Of a stretch of DNA of 64,000 nt, positions 26,701 through 33,793 are shown piece after piece. A model generated the notes under the pieces. It was not told where the DNA came from. It did not search any database and saw nothing but the letters and a program-made list of their open reading frames with translations. Positions within the stretch are counted from its first letter, which is position 1. Each line of letters starts with the position of its first letter. The DNA comes from Saccharopolyspora kobensis (GTDB lineage: Bacteria; Actinomycetota; Actinomycetes; Mycobacteriales; Pseudonocardiaceae). Made by a program: the position numbers and the translations under genes. The stretch covers positions 1-64,000 of the forward strand of contig NZ_FNVB01000009.1 in the NCBI RefSeq assembly GCF_900108315.1. Direction: 5' to 3'.

Positions 26701-27923
26701 ACGTGGTGGGCGGTGGCGATGCCGCCGGGCTGCGCCGGCACGTGGCCGACGCGCTGCCGGACTACATGGTTCCGGCCGCGGTCGTGTTCGTCGACGCGCT
26801 GCCGCTGATGCCCAACGGCAAGCTCGACCGCAGCGCGCTGCCCGCACCGGACCTGGGCGAAGCGGTCGGCAACGCGATGCCGCGCAACCCCACCGAGGAG
26901 ATCCTCTGCGGGCTGTTCGCCGAGGTGCTCGGGCTGCCGCGGGTCGGCACCGAGGACAGCTTCTTCGACCTCGGCGGGCACTCCCTGCTGGCCGCCAAGC
27001 TCATCGGCCGCATCCGCGACGCGCTGGGCGTGCGGGTCAACGTCGGAAGCCTGTTCGCCGCGCCGACCGTCGTCGGCCTGGCCGAGCGGCTGCACGACGG
27101 CGGCGGCCGGGACGCCCTGGAGATCCTGCTGCCGCTGCGCACCTCGGGCAGCAAGCCGCCGCTGTTCTGCGTGCACCCCGCGGCCGGGCTGGCCTGGCCG
27201 TTCTCCGGGCTGCTCAAGCACATCGACGAGGAGCGGCCGATCTACGGCATCCAGTCGCGCGGGCTCGCCGAGCCGAAACCGGTCGCGGCCAGCCTGCACG
27301 AGATGGCCGCCGAGTACCTCGAACACGTCCGGCAGGTCCAGCCGCACGGGCCGTACTACTTCCTCGGCTGGTCCTTCGGCGGCGTGGTCGCGCACGAGAT
27401 GAGCACCCACCTGCAGCAGCAGGGCGAGGAAGTGCGGTTCCTGGGCATGCTCGACTCCTACCCGAAGGACGTGTGGGACGAGCTGCCGACCGAGGAAGAA
27501 GCGCTCAAGGCGCTGCTCTACATGGCGGGCTACGACCTCGCCGAGCTCGGCGAGCAGCCGCTGACCAGGGCGGACGTCATGACGATCCTGTCCGCCGAGG
27601 GCAGCGCGCTGGCCAACCTCGAACCGCACAGCATCACGGCGATCATCGACAACTTCGCCAACTGCGCGGTGCTGGAGAACGAGGCCGACCACGCCGAGTT
27701 CCGCGGCGACGTCCTGTTCTTCACCGCGACCGTCAACCCGGCCAAGGAATCGCTGACCGCGCAGATGTGGCAGCCCTACGTCGGCGGCGCGGTCCGTAAC
27801 CACGACATCGCCTGCGAGCACAAGGACATGACGCAGCCCGGGCCGCTGGCCGAGATTGCCGCGGTGGTGGACCGGGAACTCGGCGAGGTGGACCGGGTGA
27901 GCACCGAAGGAGCACGACGATGA
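20784..27923 (+). CDS. Dimodular nonribosomal peptide synthetase, C-A-T-C-A-T-TE (siderophore)
   Basis: A 2379-aa synthetase. Domains in order: C1 (about 1-440; IHHVAIDG at about 141), A1 (452-950; TSGSTGQPKG about 613, YGITETT about 753, RSGDLGKW about 845), T1 (Ser in GGHSLLAAR about 1005), C2 (1058-1530; LHHVAVDEW about 1211), A2 (1546-2010; TSGSTGTPKG about 1683), T2 (GGHSLLAAK about 2061), TE (2126-2379; GWSFGGV about 2194). The A1 specificity residues, read by alignment with GrsA, are DFWNIGMVH(K), the known threonine code. A2 reads about DVWALGCVN(K), which I cannot assign; the nearby hydroxylase suggests a hydroxyornithine-type unit. The first C domain resembles the EntF/VibH starter type, so an aryl or acyl cap made elsewhere is possible. 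C2 contains the in-frame repeat copy C. Start: ATG (MPGRADQLL) after GGGGAGA. It overlaps mbtH by ATGA and should be iron-repressed. Confidence 0.95.
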   Translation: MPGRADQLLPLSAAQAGIWFAQQLDRANPIFNTAERVAIDGSVDPERFAAALRQAVAEVEALRIRICEDGAELGQVVEEPAEFELPVVDCTTAADPEARAMAWMRADLREPVDLTRGQAGRLWSAALFKLGERRWWWYQRIHHVAIDGYGFSILIRRVAELYGEQEPGPSPFGSLTALLADEQEYRESAKAERDTRYWQERFADRPDVVSLTGGSRPTAHDFRRLTAESPAGTALAAAAEESRTIWPDALIAAFGAYLHRMTGATDVVLGLPVMGRLGSVALRVPGMVVNVLPLRLRITAATTRAELISQVGKAVRELRKHQRTRAEDLRRDLQLLGSDRPLFGPMLNIKAFDYDLRFGDSPATVHNIAAGPVEDLTVAVYHDDGQLRFEFDANPDRYGEAELAAHRERFLRFLGHFAECSGDTRVGGIDLLSPEERIRILEEWNAPIAEAPELPAATLPQLFEEQAGRTPDSVAVTFGAQELTYEELNSRANQLAHHLIDLGVGPEQLVALALPRTAELVVALLAVLKAGAAYLPLDPGHPAERIAYIVGDARPSVLISDAENSANLPAGITRVLLDDPTARTEIARHSQRDPKAGERGPLTAEHAAYVIYTSGSTGQPKGVSIPHHNVVRLFRATEPWFSFSGDDVWTLFHSYAFDFSVWELWGALLHGGRLVVVPHEISRSPQEFRRLLVDERVTVLNQTPSAFYQLSQADREDPAGELALRVVIFGGEALELSRLDDWYDRHPQLPKLVNMYGITETTVHVSYVELDRELVARRDGSVIGRGIPDLRVYLLDSSLQPVPPGVVGELYVAGEGLARGYLGQRGLTAQRFVADPHGAPGTRMYRSGDLGKWRPDGSIEFLGRADHQVKVRGFRIELGEIEAHLAAHPRVRQAAVVVREDQPGDQRLVGYTAGTAEAAELRSHLAARLPGYMVPAAFVPVEEIPLTANGKLDVRALPAPEFGGDAGGREPRNDVEAGLCRLFAEVLGVREVGIDDGFFELGGHSLLAARLLARVRSELGAELTIRSLFDHPTVAGLAEQLGAVDRRPELRRVERPERIPLSFAQQRLWFLNRLEGPSATYNLPLVLRMSGELDVAALRAALGDVVRRHESLRTVFPDELGEPRQEVLDTVPELTVVHLPRPDDAQFQLKSDLQFQLKLRTSQDGVVGAGVVSDVDAAVAEAAREGFDLAKQLPVRTVLFETGAEHVLLVLLHHVAVDEWSIRPLVRDLSTAYAARLRGAEPEWAELPVQYVDYSLWQRELLGDESDPAGLAGRQLKFWRGALAGLPDQLELPTDFPRPAVASHRGDAVRFGLDAQLHQRLRQLAGEHQASVFMVLQAGLAALLTRLGAGTDIPIGSPVAGRGDDALDELVGFFVNSLVLRTDTSGEPGFAELVDRVRQTDLAAFDNAELPFERLAEALNPARSLARHPLFQVMLAYWGATDAAAAELPGLETAVDTAAAGAAKFDLAFSLSERADGGVDGLVQYSTDLFTRQTVEDLAARFVQLLTSAVADPATPISRLDVLGEEARQRVLAWGDAVGSVEPAGTFPELFARSAELDPGKTALIFEDVELSYRELDRRVTEQAQLLVEHGVGPGDVVGVLLPRSPELIIGLLAAMHAGAAYLALDPEYPVDRLRHMVDDAAPRLVLTDDLSADLPTTLLSCDDRPQGRWRLPTPRLDDAAYVIYTSGSTGTPKGVVVPHRGIAKLLATQTERVGITADSRVLQFASPSFDVAFWEMCMGLLSGGTLVVVPADRRVPGEPLAEYARRHRVTHLAIGPSMMGMFPADTELPPGATLLCGAEKVPSDLVLRWAREHRMLNCYGPTEATVNSTLWDCDPDAVGSSVPIGVPDPGARLYVLDAQLQPTPPGVVGELYVSGLGLARGYLNRPGLTAERFVADPFGPPGSRMYRTGDLVRWRSDGTLDFAGRADDQVKIRGFRIELGEVEAVLAQHPDVAQVAAVVREDTPGDKRLVAYVVGGGDAAGLRRHVADALPDYMVPAAVVFVDALPLMPNGKLDRSALPAPDLGEAVGNAMPRNPTEEILCGLFAEVLGLPRVGTEDSFFDLGGHSLLAAKLIGRIRDALGVRVNVGSLFAAPTVVGLAERLHDGGGRDALEILLPLRTSGSKPPLFCVHPAAGLAWPFSGLLKHIDEERPIYGIQSRGLAEPKPVAASLHEMAAEYLEHVRQVQPHGPYYFLGWSFGGVVAHEMSTHLQQQGEEVRFLGMLDSYPKDVWDELPTEEEALKALLYMAGYDLAELGEQPLTRADVMTILSAEGSALANLEPHSITAIIDNFANCAVLENEADHAEFRGDVLFFTATVNPAKESLTAQMWQPYVGGAVRNHDIACEHKDMTQPGPLAEIAAVVDRELGEVDRVSTEGARR
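24217..24262. repeat. Family-1 repeat, copy C, inside the NRPS coding sequence
   Basis: Two 19-base arms (24217-24235, CGCAATTTCAATTGAAATC; 24244-24262) pair at 18 of 19 positions around the 8-base spacer AGACCTCC; same 19/8/19 geometry as copy A. It is translated in frame as AQFQLKSDLQFQLKLR (about residues 1145-1160), in a loop of C2 between LTVVHLPRPDD and the DAAVAEAAREGFDL helix. Ordinary C domains lack such Gln/Phe/Lys-rich text here. Confidence 0.93.
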
Positions 27924-28108
27924 CCAACCCGTTCGAGGATCCGGCCGCGGAGTACTACGCCCTGATCAACGACCAGGACCAGTACTCGCTGTGGCCGCGG
28001 GCGATCGCGGTGCCCGCCGGGTGGACCGTCGCGCACGGCCCGGCCGACCGGGCGTCCTGCGTGGACCACATCGAGGTCAACTGGACCGACATGCGGCCCG
28101 CGCGCTGA
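27920..28108 (+). CDS. mbtH: MbtH-like NRPS accessory protein
   Basis: A 62-aa protein with the full MbtH signature: NPFEDP...YYALINDQDQYSLWP, VPAGW, and the C-terminal NWTDMRP. MbtH proteins bind A domains and raise their adenylation activity or solubility. Its ATG overlaps the NRPS stop (ATGA), so the two are translationally coupled, and the MFS gene begins 5 bases after its stop. Length is at the short end of the family (62-75 aa). Confidence 0.97.
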   Translation: MTNPFEDPAAEYYALINDQDQYSLWPRAIAVPAGWTVAHGPADRASCVDHIEVNWTDMRPAR

Positions 28109-28113
28109 ACGCG

Positions 28114-29487
28114 ATGCTGCGCCAGGTGAGTCCTCAAGCAGCGGTCTGCGTCTGCTACGTCGCGGCGATGTTCATGAACGGCATGGACGCGACCATCGTC
28201 AACGTGGCGCTGCCCGCCATCGCCGCGGAGTTCGCGGTGCCCGCCAGCGCGACGTCCGCGATCAACGTCGGGTACCTGGTCAGCCTCGCCGTGTGCATCC
28301 CGGTGTCCGGCTGGCTCGGCGACCGGTTCGGCACCAAACGCGTGTTCCTCAGCGCTTTCGGGATGTTCGTGCTGGCCTCGGCGCTGTGCGGGCTGGCGGC
28401 CGATCTGCCGCAGCTGATCCTCGCGCGCGTGCTGCAAGGCGCGGGCGGCGGCGTGATGAGCCCCGTCGCGCTGACCATGCTGTTCCGCGCTTATCCGCCG
28501 GAACAGCGGATCCGGTTGTCCCGCGTGCTGCTGCTGCCGACCGCCGTCGCTCCGGCGCTCGGCCCCGTGCTGGGCGGCTTCTTCGTCGAGAACTTCACCT
28601 GGCGGTGGGGTTTCTACGTCAACCTGCCCGTCGGCGGGCTGGCGCTGCTGTTCGGCGCGCTGCTGCTGGCCGAGCACGTCGAGGCCCGGGAGAAGCGCTT
28701 CGACCTGCTCGGTTTCGCGCTGGCCGCACCGGGTCTCGGGCTGGTGATGTACGCGCTGGAGTCGGTCGCGTCCGCCGGGCCGGGCTCACCGCACTTCTGG
28801 GCCGCCGGACCGGCCGGGCTGATCTGCCTGGGGCTGCTGGTCAGAACCCAGCTCAGAGCCCGCGAACCGATGCTCGACCTGCGGCTGTTCGGCGACGCCT
28901 CGTTCCGCCGCGCGAGCCTGATCCTGTTCGCCTGCGTGGCCGGATTCCTCGGCACGCTCTACGGGTTCACGCTGATGTTCCAGCAGGGGCTGGGCGCGTC
29001 GGCGTGGGAGACCGGGCTGGTGACGCTGCCGAAGGCGATCGGGCTGATGATCGCCTCCCAGCTCGTCGGCTGGGCGCACCGCAGATTCGGGGCGCGCCGG
29101 GTGATCGCGACCGCCATGCTCGGCGCGGCGATCTCCTTCGCGCTGCTCAACGCGGTCAGCGCCGGGGATCTCTGGTTCGCCGCGTTCGTGCAGCTGCTGA
29201 CCGGTTTCTTCGTGGGTGCGGCATCGGCGGAGCTGCAGGTCATCGCCTTCAGCACGATCGGCAGATCCGCCACCGGCGGGGCGTCGACGCTGTTCAACGT
29301 GCAGCGGCAGGTCGGTTCCGCGCTCGGCGTCGCGCTCACCGCCTGCGTGCTGGCCGCTGCGCCGGGCCTGGTCGGCTACCAGCTGGCGATGCTGGTGTCG
29401 GCCGGGTTCGCGCTGATCGGGATGCTCCTCGCCTTGCGCATCAAGGAGATCGAGCCGGCGCGACAACCCGTTGCCGCGGCTCGCTGA
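28114..29487 (+). CDS. MFS transporter, EmrB/QacA (DHA2) type, probable siderophore exporter
   Basis: A 457-aa membrane protein of about 14 helices. Features: MNGMDATIVNVALPAIAAEF (motif D1 of DHA2), SGWLGDRFGTKRVFLSA (motif A), LILARVLQGAGGGVMSP (motif B), and PTAVAPALGPVLGGFFVENFTWRWGFYVNLPVG (motif C, in part). Location in the siderophore operon, directly after mbtH, suggests efflux of the finished siderophore; this is inference. Start: ATG 5 bases after the mbtH stop; the open frame extends upstream through mbtH but that is a shadow. Confidence 0.9.
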   Translation: MLRQVSPQAAVCVCYVAAMFMNGMDATIVNVALPAIAAEFAVPASATSAINVGYLVSLAVCIPVSGWLGDRFGTKRVFLSAFGMFVLASALCGLAADLPQLILARVLQGAGGGVMSPVALTMLFRAYPPEQRIRLSRVLLLPTAVAPALGPVLGGFFVENFTWRWGFYVNLPVGGLALLFGALLLAEHVEAREKRFDLLGFALAAPGLGLVMYALESVASAGPGSPHFWAAGPAGLICLGLLVRTQLRAREPMLDLRLFGDASFRRASLILFACVAGFLGTLYGFTLMFQQGLGASAWETGLVTLPKAIGLMIASQLVGWAHRRFGARRVIATAMLGAAISFALLNAVSAGDLWFAAFVQLLTGFFVGAASAELQVIAFSTIGRSATGGASTLFNVQRQVGSALGVALTACVLAAAPGLVGYQLAMLVSAGFALIGMLLALRIKEIEPARQPVAAAR

Positions 29488-29528
29488 CGGCCTGTCTGAG
29501 GAGCTCGGTTTGCGTAGGTGGTGGATGC

Positions 29529-29546
29529 AAGCGGCTGCCGCCGCTT
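29529..29546 (+). terminator. Weak hairpin after the MFS gene
   Basis: AAGCGGC-TGCC-GCCGCTT, 7-bp stem, 42 bases past the stop. A similar CAAGCGGCTGCGCCGCTTG hairpin follows repeat family-2 copy 1 at 33215-33235. No T tract. Confidence 0.35.
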
Positions 29547-29621
29547 ATCACGGCGAGTTCGGCATCCGCCGACAGGCGGTAGGAGATCTGAGCCACCGCG
29601 GGGCAGACAACGACCTTGCTC

Positions 29622-29640
29622 TATGGTTAGGCTTGCCTTA
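29622..29640 (+). promoter_or_regulatory. Candidate iron box upstream of the siderophore-interacting protein
   Basis: TATGGTTAGGCTTGCCTTA matches the iron-box consensus at 14 of 19, with GGTTAGGCT intact. It is 42 bases before the gene start and gives this gene and the monooxygenase their own iron control. Confidence 0.7.
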
Positions 29641-29681
29641 ACTGACATGATCGTTGGTGGACAGGAAGGAACGCATGGCCG

Positions 29682-30509
29682 ATGGGTACCGCGGACCGAC
29701 TCCGGCACAGCCGGCCCCCAGCACGCGATCTACAGGTGCTGCGCACCGCTGAGCTGAGCCCGTCGATGCGGCGGATCACCCTGGGCGGCGAGGAGCTCGA
29801 GGGCTTCCTGGACCAGCACACCGGCCCGAACATCAAGGTGTTCGTGCCGCAGCAGGGACAGCAGCGACCGGTGCTGCCGGAACTGGACGACGAGACCGGC
29901 CGCTACCGCTGGCCCGAGCTGCACGAGCGCCCGACCATGCGCACCTACACCGTCCGCCGCTACGACGAGGCCCGCGGCGAGCTCGACGTGGACTTCGTGA
30001 TGCACGGAGCCCACGGGGTGGCCTCCAACTGGGCGCGCAACGCCCGGCCCGGCGACCACCTCGGCGTGATGGGCCCCGGCGGCAAGACCTGCCGGGCCGC
30101 CGACTACTACCTGCTGGTCGGCGACGAGACCGCGCTGCCGGCGATCTCCAGCATCGTCGAGGGCCTGCCGCCCACCGCGCGCGGCCAGGTGCTCGTCGAG
30201 ATCGGCGACGCCGCCGAGCAGCAGCACGTCCAGTGCCCGCCGGACCTGGAGTGGACCTGGCTGCACCGCGAGGGCGTCGCCGCCGGCCGCTCGCAGCTGC
30301 TGGTGGACGCCGTCCAGCAGCTCGACGTGCCCGTCGACGTCGACGTCTCGGCCTGGGTGGCCGGGGAATCCGGCATCGTCCGCGGCATCCGCCGCCATCT
30401 GCGCAACGACCGCGGCATGGACGCGAAGTCCGTGCTCGCCATCGGTTACTGGAAGTACGGCCTGGCCGAAACCGAGTACCACGACAAGCACAACCACGAC
30501 CGGGACTGA
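29682..30509 (+). CDS. Siderophore-interacting protein (ViuB/SIP family, FAD ferric reductase)
   Basis: A 275-aa flavoprotein that reduces iron in imported ferric siderophores. Features: PSMRRITLGGEEL, the FAD-binding RTYTVRRYD, FVMHGAHGVASNWA, GPGGKT, VGDETALPAISSIVEGLP (NADPH/ferredoxin side) and the C-terminal WVAGESGIVRGIRRHL and GYWKYG, all typical. Length is normal. Start is uncertain: an ATG at 29674, better placed after GGAAGGA, reads MADGYRGPTPAQP in another frame, which looks like the family N-terminus but stops after 25 codons; the ATG at 29682 gives a less typical start. A small N-terminal frameshift is possible. It precedes the monooxygenase by 92 bases. Confidence 0.92.
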   Translation: MGTADRLRHSRPPARDLQVLRTAELSPSMRRITLGGEELEGFLDQHTGPNIKVFVPQQGQQRPVLPELDDETGRYRWPELHERPTMRTYTVRRYDEARGELDVDFVMHGAHGVASNWARNARPGDHLGVMGPGGKTCRAADYYLLVGDETALPAISSIVEGLPPTARGQVLVEIGDAAEQQHVQCPPDLEWTWLHREGVAAGRSQLLVDAVQQLDVPVDVDVSAWVAGESGIVRGIRRHLRNDRGMDAKSVLAIGYWKYGLAETEYHDKHNHDRD

Positions 30510-30601
30510 CGGACGTGTACGGGGTCCGGCGCGAATCACCGGGTTCGCGCCGGCGTATCCGCGTGCCCGAAAACAGGGCACCAGCGAGGCGAGGGGACAA
30601 C

Positions 30602-31909
30602 GTGTCTGCGAGCGAGGAAGTCCACGACGTCCTGGGGATCGGTTTCGGGCCGTCCAACCTGGCGCTGGCCATCGCGCTGGAGGAGCACAACCGCACCGCG
30701 TCGGGGGACGGCCGGCTCTCCGGGCTGTTCTTCGAGCGCAAACCGGCCTTCGGCTGGCACCGCGGGATGCTGATCGAGGGCACCACCATGCAGGTGTCCT
30801 TCCTCAAGGACCTGGTCACCATGCGCAACCCGGCCAGCGACTTCTCGTTCCTGAGCTACCTGCACGCCAAGGAGCGGCTGGCCGACTTCATCAACCACAA
30901 GACGATGTTCCCGACCCGCGTCGAGTACCACGACTACCTGGAGTGGGCGGCCGAGCGGGTGTCCGAACTGGTGCGCTACGACACCGAGGTCGTCGAGCTG
31001 CAGCGGGCCGGTGAGCACTTCGAGGTCGTCGTCCGCCACGGCGGGCGGCTGGAGGTGCACCGGGCGCGCAACGTCGTGCTCGCGGTCGGGCTGGAGGCGA
31101 GCCTGCCCGCCGGGGCCGAGCTCGGCGAGCGGGTGTGGCACAACCTCGACCTGCTGCACCGCGTCGGCGAGCTGACCGAGGCGCCGCGCCGCTGCGTGGT
31201 GGTCGGCGCCGGGCAGAGCGCCGCCGAGGTCACCGAGTACCTGCACCGCACCTTCCCGGCGGCGGAGGTGTGCGCGGTGTTCAGCCGGTACGGCTACAGC
31301 CCGGCCGACGACAGCCCGTTCGCCAACCGGATCTTCGACCCGAAGGCGGTGGACGACTTCCACGTCGCCTCCCCCGAGGTCCGCCGCGAACTGCTGGACT
31401 ACCACCGCAACACCAACTACTCGGTGGTCGACCTCGAACTCATCGAGGAGCTCTACGCGCGCGCCTACCAGGAGAAGGTGCGCGGCGAGCAGCGGCTGCG
31501 GGTCCTCAACGCCTCCCGCGTCCGCGACGTCGCGCCCCGCGACGGCGGGGTGGCGGTGACCGTCGAGTTCCTGCCGTCGGGCGAGCGCGCGGAGCTGGAC
31601 GCCGATCTGCTGGTGTACGCCACCGGATGCCGCCCCCGCGACCCGTTCCCGCTGCTCGGGGACACCGCGCAGGACTGCGAGCGCGACGAGCAGGGCCGCC
31701 TGCAGGTGGAGCGCGACTACCGCCTGCGCACCAGCGCGGAGCTGCCGGGCGGGATCTACCTGCAGGGCGGCACCGAGCACACCCACGGGCTGACCTCGTC
31801 GCTGCTGTCCAACGGCGCGGTCCGGGCGGGCGAGATCCGCGACTCGATCCTCACCCGCCGCAGCCGCGCGCGGGCGGCCGAGCCCGACCGGGCGGTCAGC
31901 TTCGCCTGA
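30602..31909 (+). CDS. L-ornithine/L-lysine N-monooxygenase (SidA/PvdA/IucD family)
   Basis: A 435-aa flavin enzyme that N-hydroxylates the side-chain amine of ornithine or lysine, first step to hydroxamate siderophores. Motifs: FAD site GIGFGPSNLALAIAL (near residue 15), NADPH site VVVGAGQSAAEV (near 205), substrate-binding HRNTNYSVVD, and ATGCRPRDPFPLL near the C-terminus. WHRGMLIEGTTMQVSFLKDLVT is the conserved isoalloxazine loop. Ornithine is more likely than lysine in actinomycete NRPS clusters, but sequence alone does not decide. GTG start, with GAGGGGAC just upstream; the longer open frame runs through the SIP gene. Its product would feed the GNAT and NRPS A2. Confidence 0.93.
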   Translation: MSASEEVHDVLGIGFGPSNLALAIALEEHNRTASGDGRLSGLFFERKPAFGWHRGMLIEGTTMQVSFLKDLVTMRNPASDFSFLSYLHAKERLADFINHKTMFPTRVEYHDYLEWAAERVSELVRYDTEVVELQRAGEHFEVVVRHGGRLEVHRARNVVLAVGLEASLPAGAELGERVWHNLDLLHRVGELTEAPRRCVVVGAGQSAAEVTEYLHRTFPAAEVCAVFSRYGYSPADDSPFANRIFDPKAVDDFHVASPEVRRELLDYHRNTNYSVVDLELIEELYARAYQEKVRGEQRLRVLNASRVRDVAPRDGGVAVTVEFLPSGERAELDADLLVYATGCRPRDPFPLLGDTAQDCERDEQGRLQVERDYRLRTSAELPGGIYLQGGTEHTHGLTSSLLSNGAVRAGEIRDSILTRRSRARAAEPDRAVSFA

Positions 31910-31973
31910 TCCCGGCTTGTAATCGCGGGCACAGGCGGGAACAACGCCGCGGGCGCTGTGGTTGCAGCGTTCG

Positions 31974-33059
31974 ATGGACACCAATGCGACTCCGGAGCGC
32001 GCCGAGACCGGCAGCGCGACCGCCGATCAGATCAAGGGCGTTGCGCGCGGGGACTCGCCGGTCCCGCTCTCGGTGCTCGACCTGTCCACCGTCGGCGTGC
32101 AGCACAGCGCGTCCGACGCGCTGAGCACCACCACCGAGCTGGCCCGCAGCGCCGAGGCCTGGGGCTACCAGCGGATGTGGCTGGCCGAGCACCACGGGAT
32201 GCCCGGCATCGCCAGCTCCGCTCCGGCGGTCGTGATCGCGCACCTCGCCGCGCACACCAGCACGCTGCGGCTGGGCTCCGGCGGCGTGATGCTGCCCAAC
32301 CACGCGCCGCTGGTCGTCGCCGAGCAGTTCGGCACCCTGGAGGCGCTGCACCCCGGGCGCATCGACCTCGGCATCGGCCGCGCGCCCGGCACCGACCAGG
32401 CGACCGCCCGCGCCCTGCGCCGCACCACCGGCCCGCTGTCGGCGGACGACTTCCCGCAGCAGCTCGGCGAGCTGATGGCCTTCCTCGGCGACGACTTCCC
32501 GATCGACCACCCCTACGCGGCGATCCAGTCGGTGCCCAACGGGCCGGTGCCGCCGATCTGGCTGCTCGGCTCCAGCGGCTTCAGCGCGCAGCTGGCCGGC
32601 GCGCTGGGCCTGCCGTTCGCCTTCGCGCACCACTTCAGCGCGCAGAACACGCTGCCCGCGCTCGACCTGTACCGGCAGTCCTTCAAGCCCTCGGCGGTGC
32701 TGGACGAGCCGTACGCGCTGATCGGCGTGCAGGCGGTGGCCGCCGACACCGACGAGGAGGCGCTCGACATCGTGCGCCCGGTCGCGCTGAGCATGCTCCG
32801 GCTGCGCCGCGGCATGCCCGGCAAGCAGCCCACCCGGCAGGAAGCGCGCGAGTACCCGTACACGGAGCTGGAGCAGAGCTTCGTCGACAGCTGGCTGGAC
32901 GACGCCGTCTACGGCTCGCCGGAGACGGTCCGCGCGGGCCTGGACGAGCTGCGCGAGCGCACCGGCGTCCAGGAGCTCATGCTGACGGCCAACATCCCCG
33001 ACCGGGACACCAAGCTGCACTCGTTCGAACTGGTGGCCAAGGCCTACCGGATGATCTGA
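31974..33059 (+). CDS. Luciferase-like monooxygenase (LLM class, F420/FMN)
   Basis: A 361-aa TIM-barrel flavin/F420-dependent oxidoreductase. Features: PLSVLDLSTVGVQHSASDAL, RMWLAEHHGMPGIASSAPAV (the family AEHH motif), RLGSGGVMLPNHAPLVVAEQFGTL, RIDLGIGRAPGTD, and PIWLLGSSGFSAQLA, typical of the alkanal monooxygenase alpha-like group. Substrate unknown. Start: ATG (MDTNATPER); a TTG four codons earlier is less likely. It is 64 bases after the monooxygenase and may be read with it, though there is no functional link to siderophores. A family-2 repeat follows the stop. Confidence 0.88.
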   Translation: MDTNATPERAETGSATADQIKGVARGDSPVPLSVLDLSTVGVQHSASDALSTTTELARSAEAWGYQRMWLAEHHGMPGIASSAPAVVIAHLAAHTSTLRLGSGGVMLPNHAPLVVAEQFGTLEALHPGRIDLGIGRAPGTDQATARALRRTTGPLSADDFPQQLGELMAFLGDDFPIDHPYAAIQSVPNGPVPPIWLLGSSGFSAQLAGALGLPFAFAHHFSAQNTLPALDLYRQSFKPSAVLDEPYALIGVQAVAADTDEEALDIVRPVALSMLRLRRGMPGKQPTRQEAREYPYTELEQSFVDSWLDDAVYGSPETVRAGLDELRERTGVQELMLTANIPDRDTKLHSFELVAKAYRMI

Positions 33060-33074
33060 CGCTTTATCGGATTT

Positions 33075-33214
33075 TGCGTGGCGGTGCGGGTGGCGGAACC
33101 TCGGACGCCTCCTGGACTGCGGGAGCCCGTTCTGATGTGTCCGATGCGCGGCGAACGGGCTGTCCTCGCCGGCGACGTCTGAGAACCCGCGGCGGTGCGA
33201 GTTGCGGGGGTGGG
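33075..33214 (+). repeat. Family-2 dispersed repeat, copy 1
   Basis: A GC-rich sequence starting TGCGTGGCGGTGCGGGTGG and ending GCGAGTTGCGGGGGTGGG. It aligns over about 140 bases with copy 2 at 50505-50647, in the same orientation, with shared blocks GGAACCTCGG, CCTGGACT, CTGATG, CGTCCTCGCC-type and CTGAGAACCCGCGG. It starts 16 bases after the luciferase-like gene. No gene is visible from 33060 to 33397; after the repeat there is a 9-bp hairpin at 33215-33235. Confidence 0.88.
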
Positions 33215-33397
33215 CCAAGCGGCTGCGCCGCTTGGCGGACAAAGCCCAGGAACCAGGGCCGAGGACAGGTCCCGAGCGACCGCCCATGGTGGGCGGGACC
33301 ACTCTTGGTCGAGGTCCGGCGCGGGTGTCGGTTTCGCGTGGCGTACGGTCTATTGACACCGGTGTTTCTAGGCACGAGGCGGGATTGAGGGATTGGC

Positions 33398-33793
33398 GTG
33401 AAGCCTGGTGTGCTGATCTTCTACCGGATCATGGCGTACGTCACCGCGGTGCTGTTGATCCTCCTGTGCGCCGCGATGGTGCTCAAATACGGCCACTTCG
33501 CCGGGTTGTGGGACGAGGGCAGCTCGACCCAGCAGCTCGGCACCGACTGGACCTTCCGGATCGGTGTCGCGCACGGCTGGCTGTACATGGTCTACCTGCT
33601 CGTCGCCGTGGTCGCCACGACCCAGCTGCGCGTTCCGATCGGCCGCATGCTGCTGGTGCTGCTCGCGGGCACCATCCCGTTCGGCGCCTTCTTCGCCGAG
33701 CGCAAGGTGACGCACTGGCACGAGCTGCGGTTGGCGGGCAAGCCGCTGACCGAGCCGCACACCCGGACCGCGAAGGAATCGCCGGCCTCATGA
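33398..33793 (+). CDS. DUF3817 integral membrane protein
   Basis: A 131-aa protein with three hydrophobic helices (about 9-28, 62-80 and 86-105) and conserved YRIMAYVTAVLLILLC, FRIGVAHGWLYMVYLL and PFGAFFAERKV, typical of the DUF3817 family, which is common near cytochrome oxidase assembly genes in actinobacteria. GTG start after GATTGAGGGA. Its stop overlaps the ctaB ATG (TCATGA), so it is translationally coupled to heme O synthase; a role in respiratory-chain assembly is inference. Confidence 0.9.
   Translation: MKPGVLIFYRIMAYVTAVLLILLCAAMVLKYGHFAGLWDEGSSTQQLGTDWTFRIGVAHGWLYMVYLLVAVVATTQLRVPIGRMLLVLLAGTIPFGAFFAERKVTHWHELRLAGKPLTEPHTRTAKESPAS

Noticed and set aside
24234..27821. 1195-aa open frame on the - strand inside the NRPS gene
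   Set aside because: It is the antisense shadow of the A and C domains: Arg/Gly/His/Pro-rich text with no family motif, while the + frame has full NRPS motifs.
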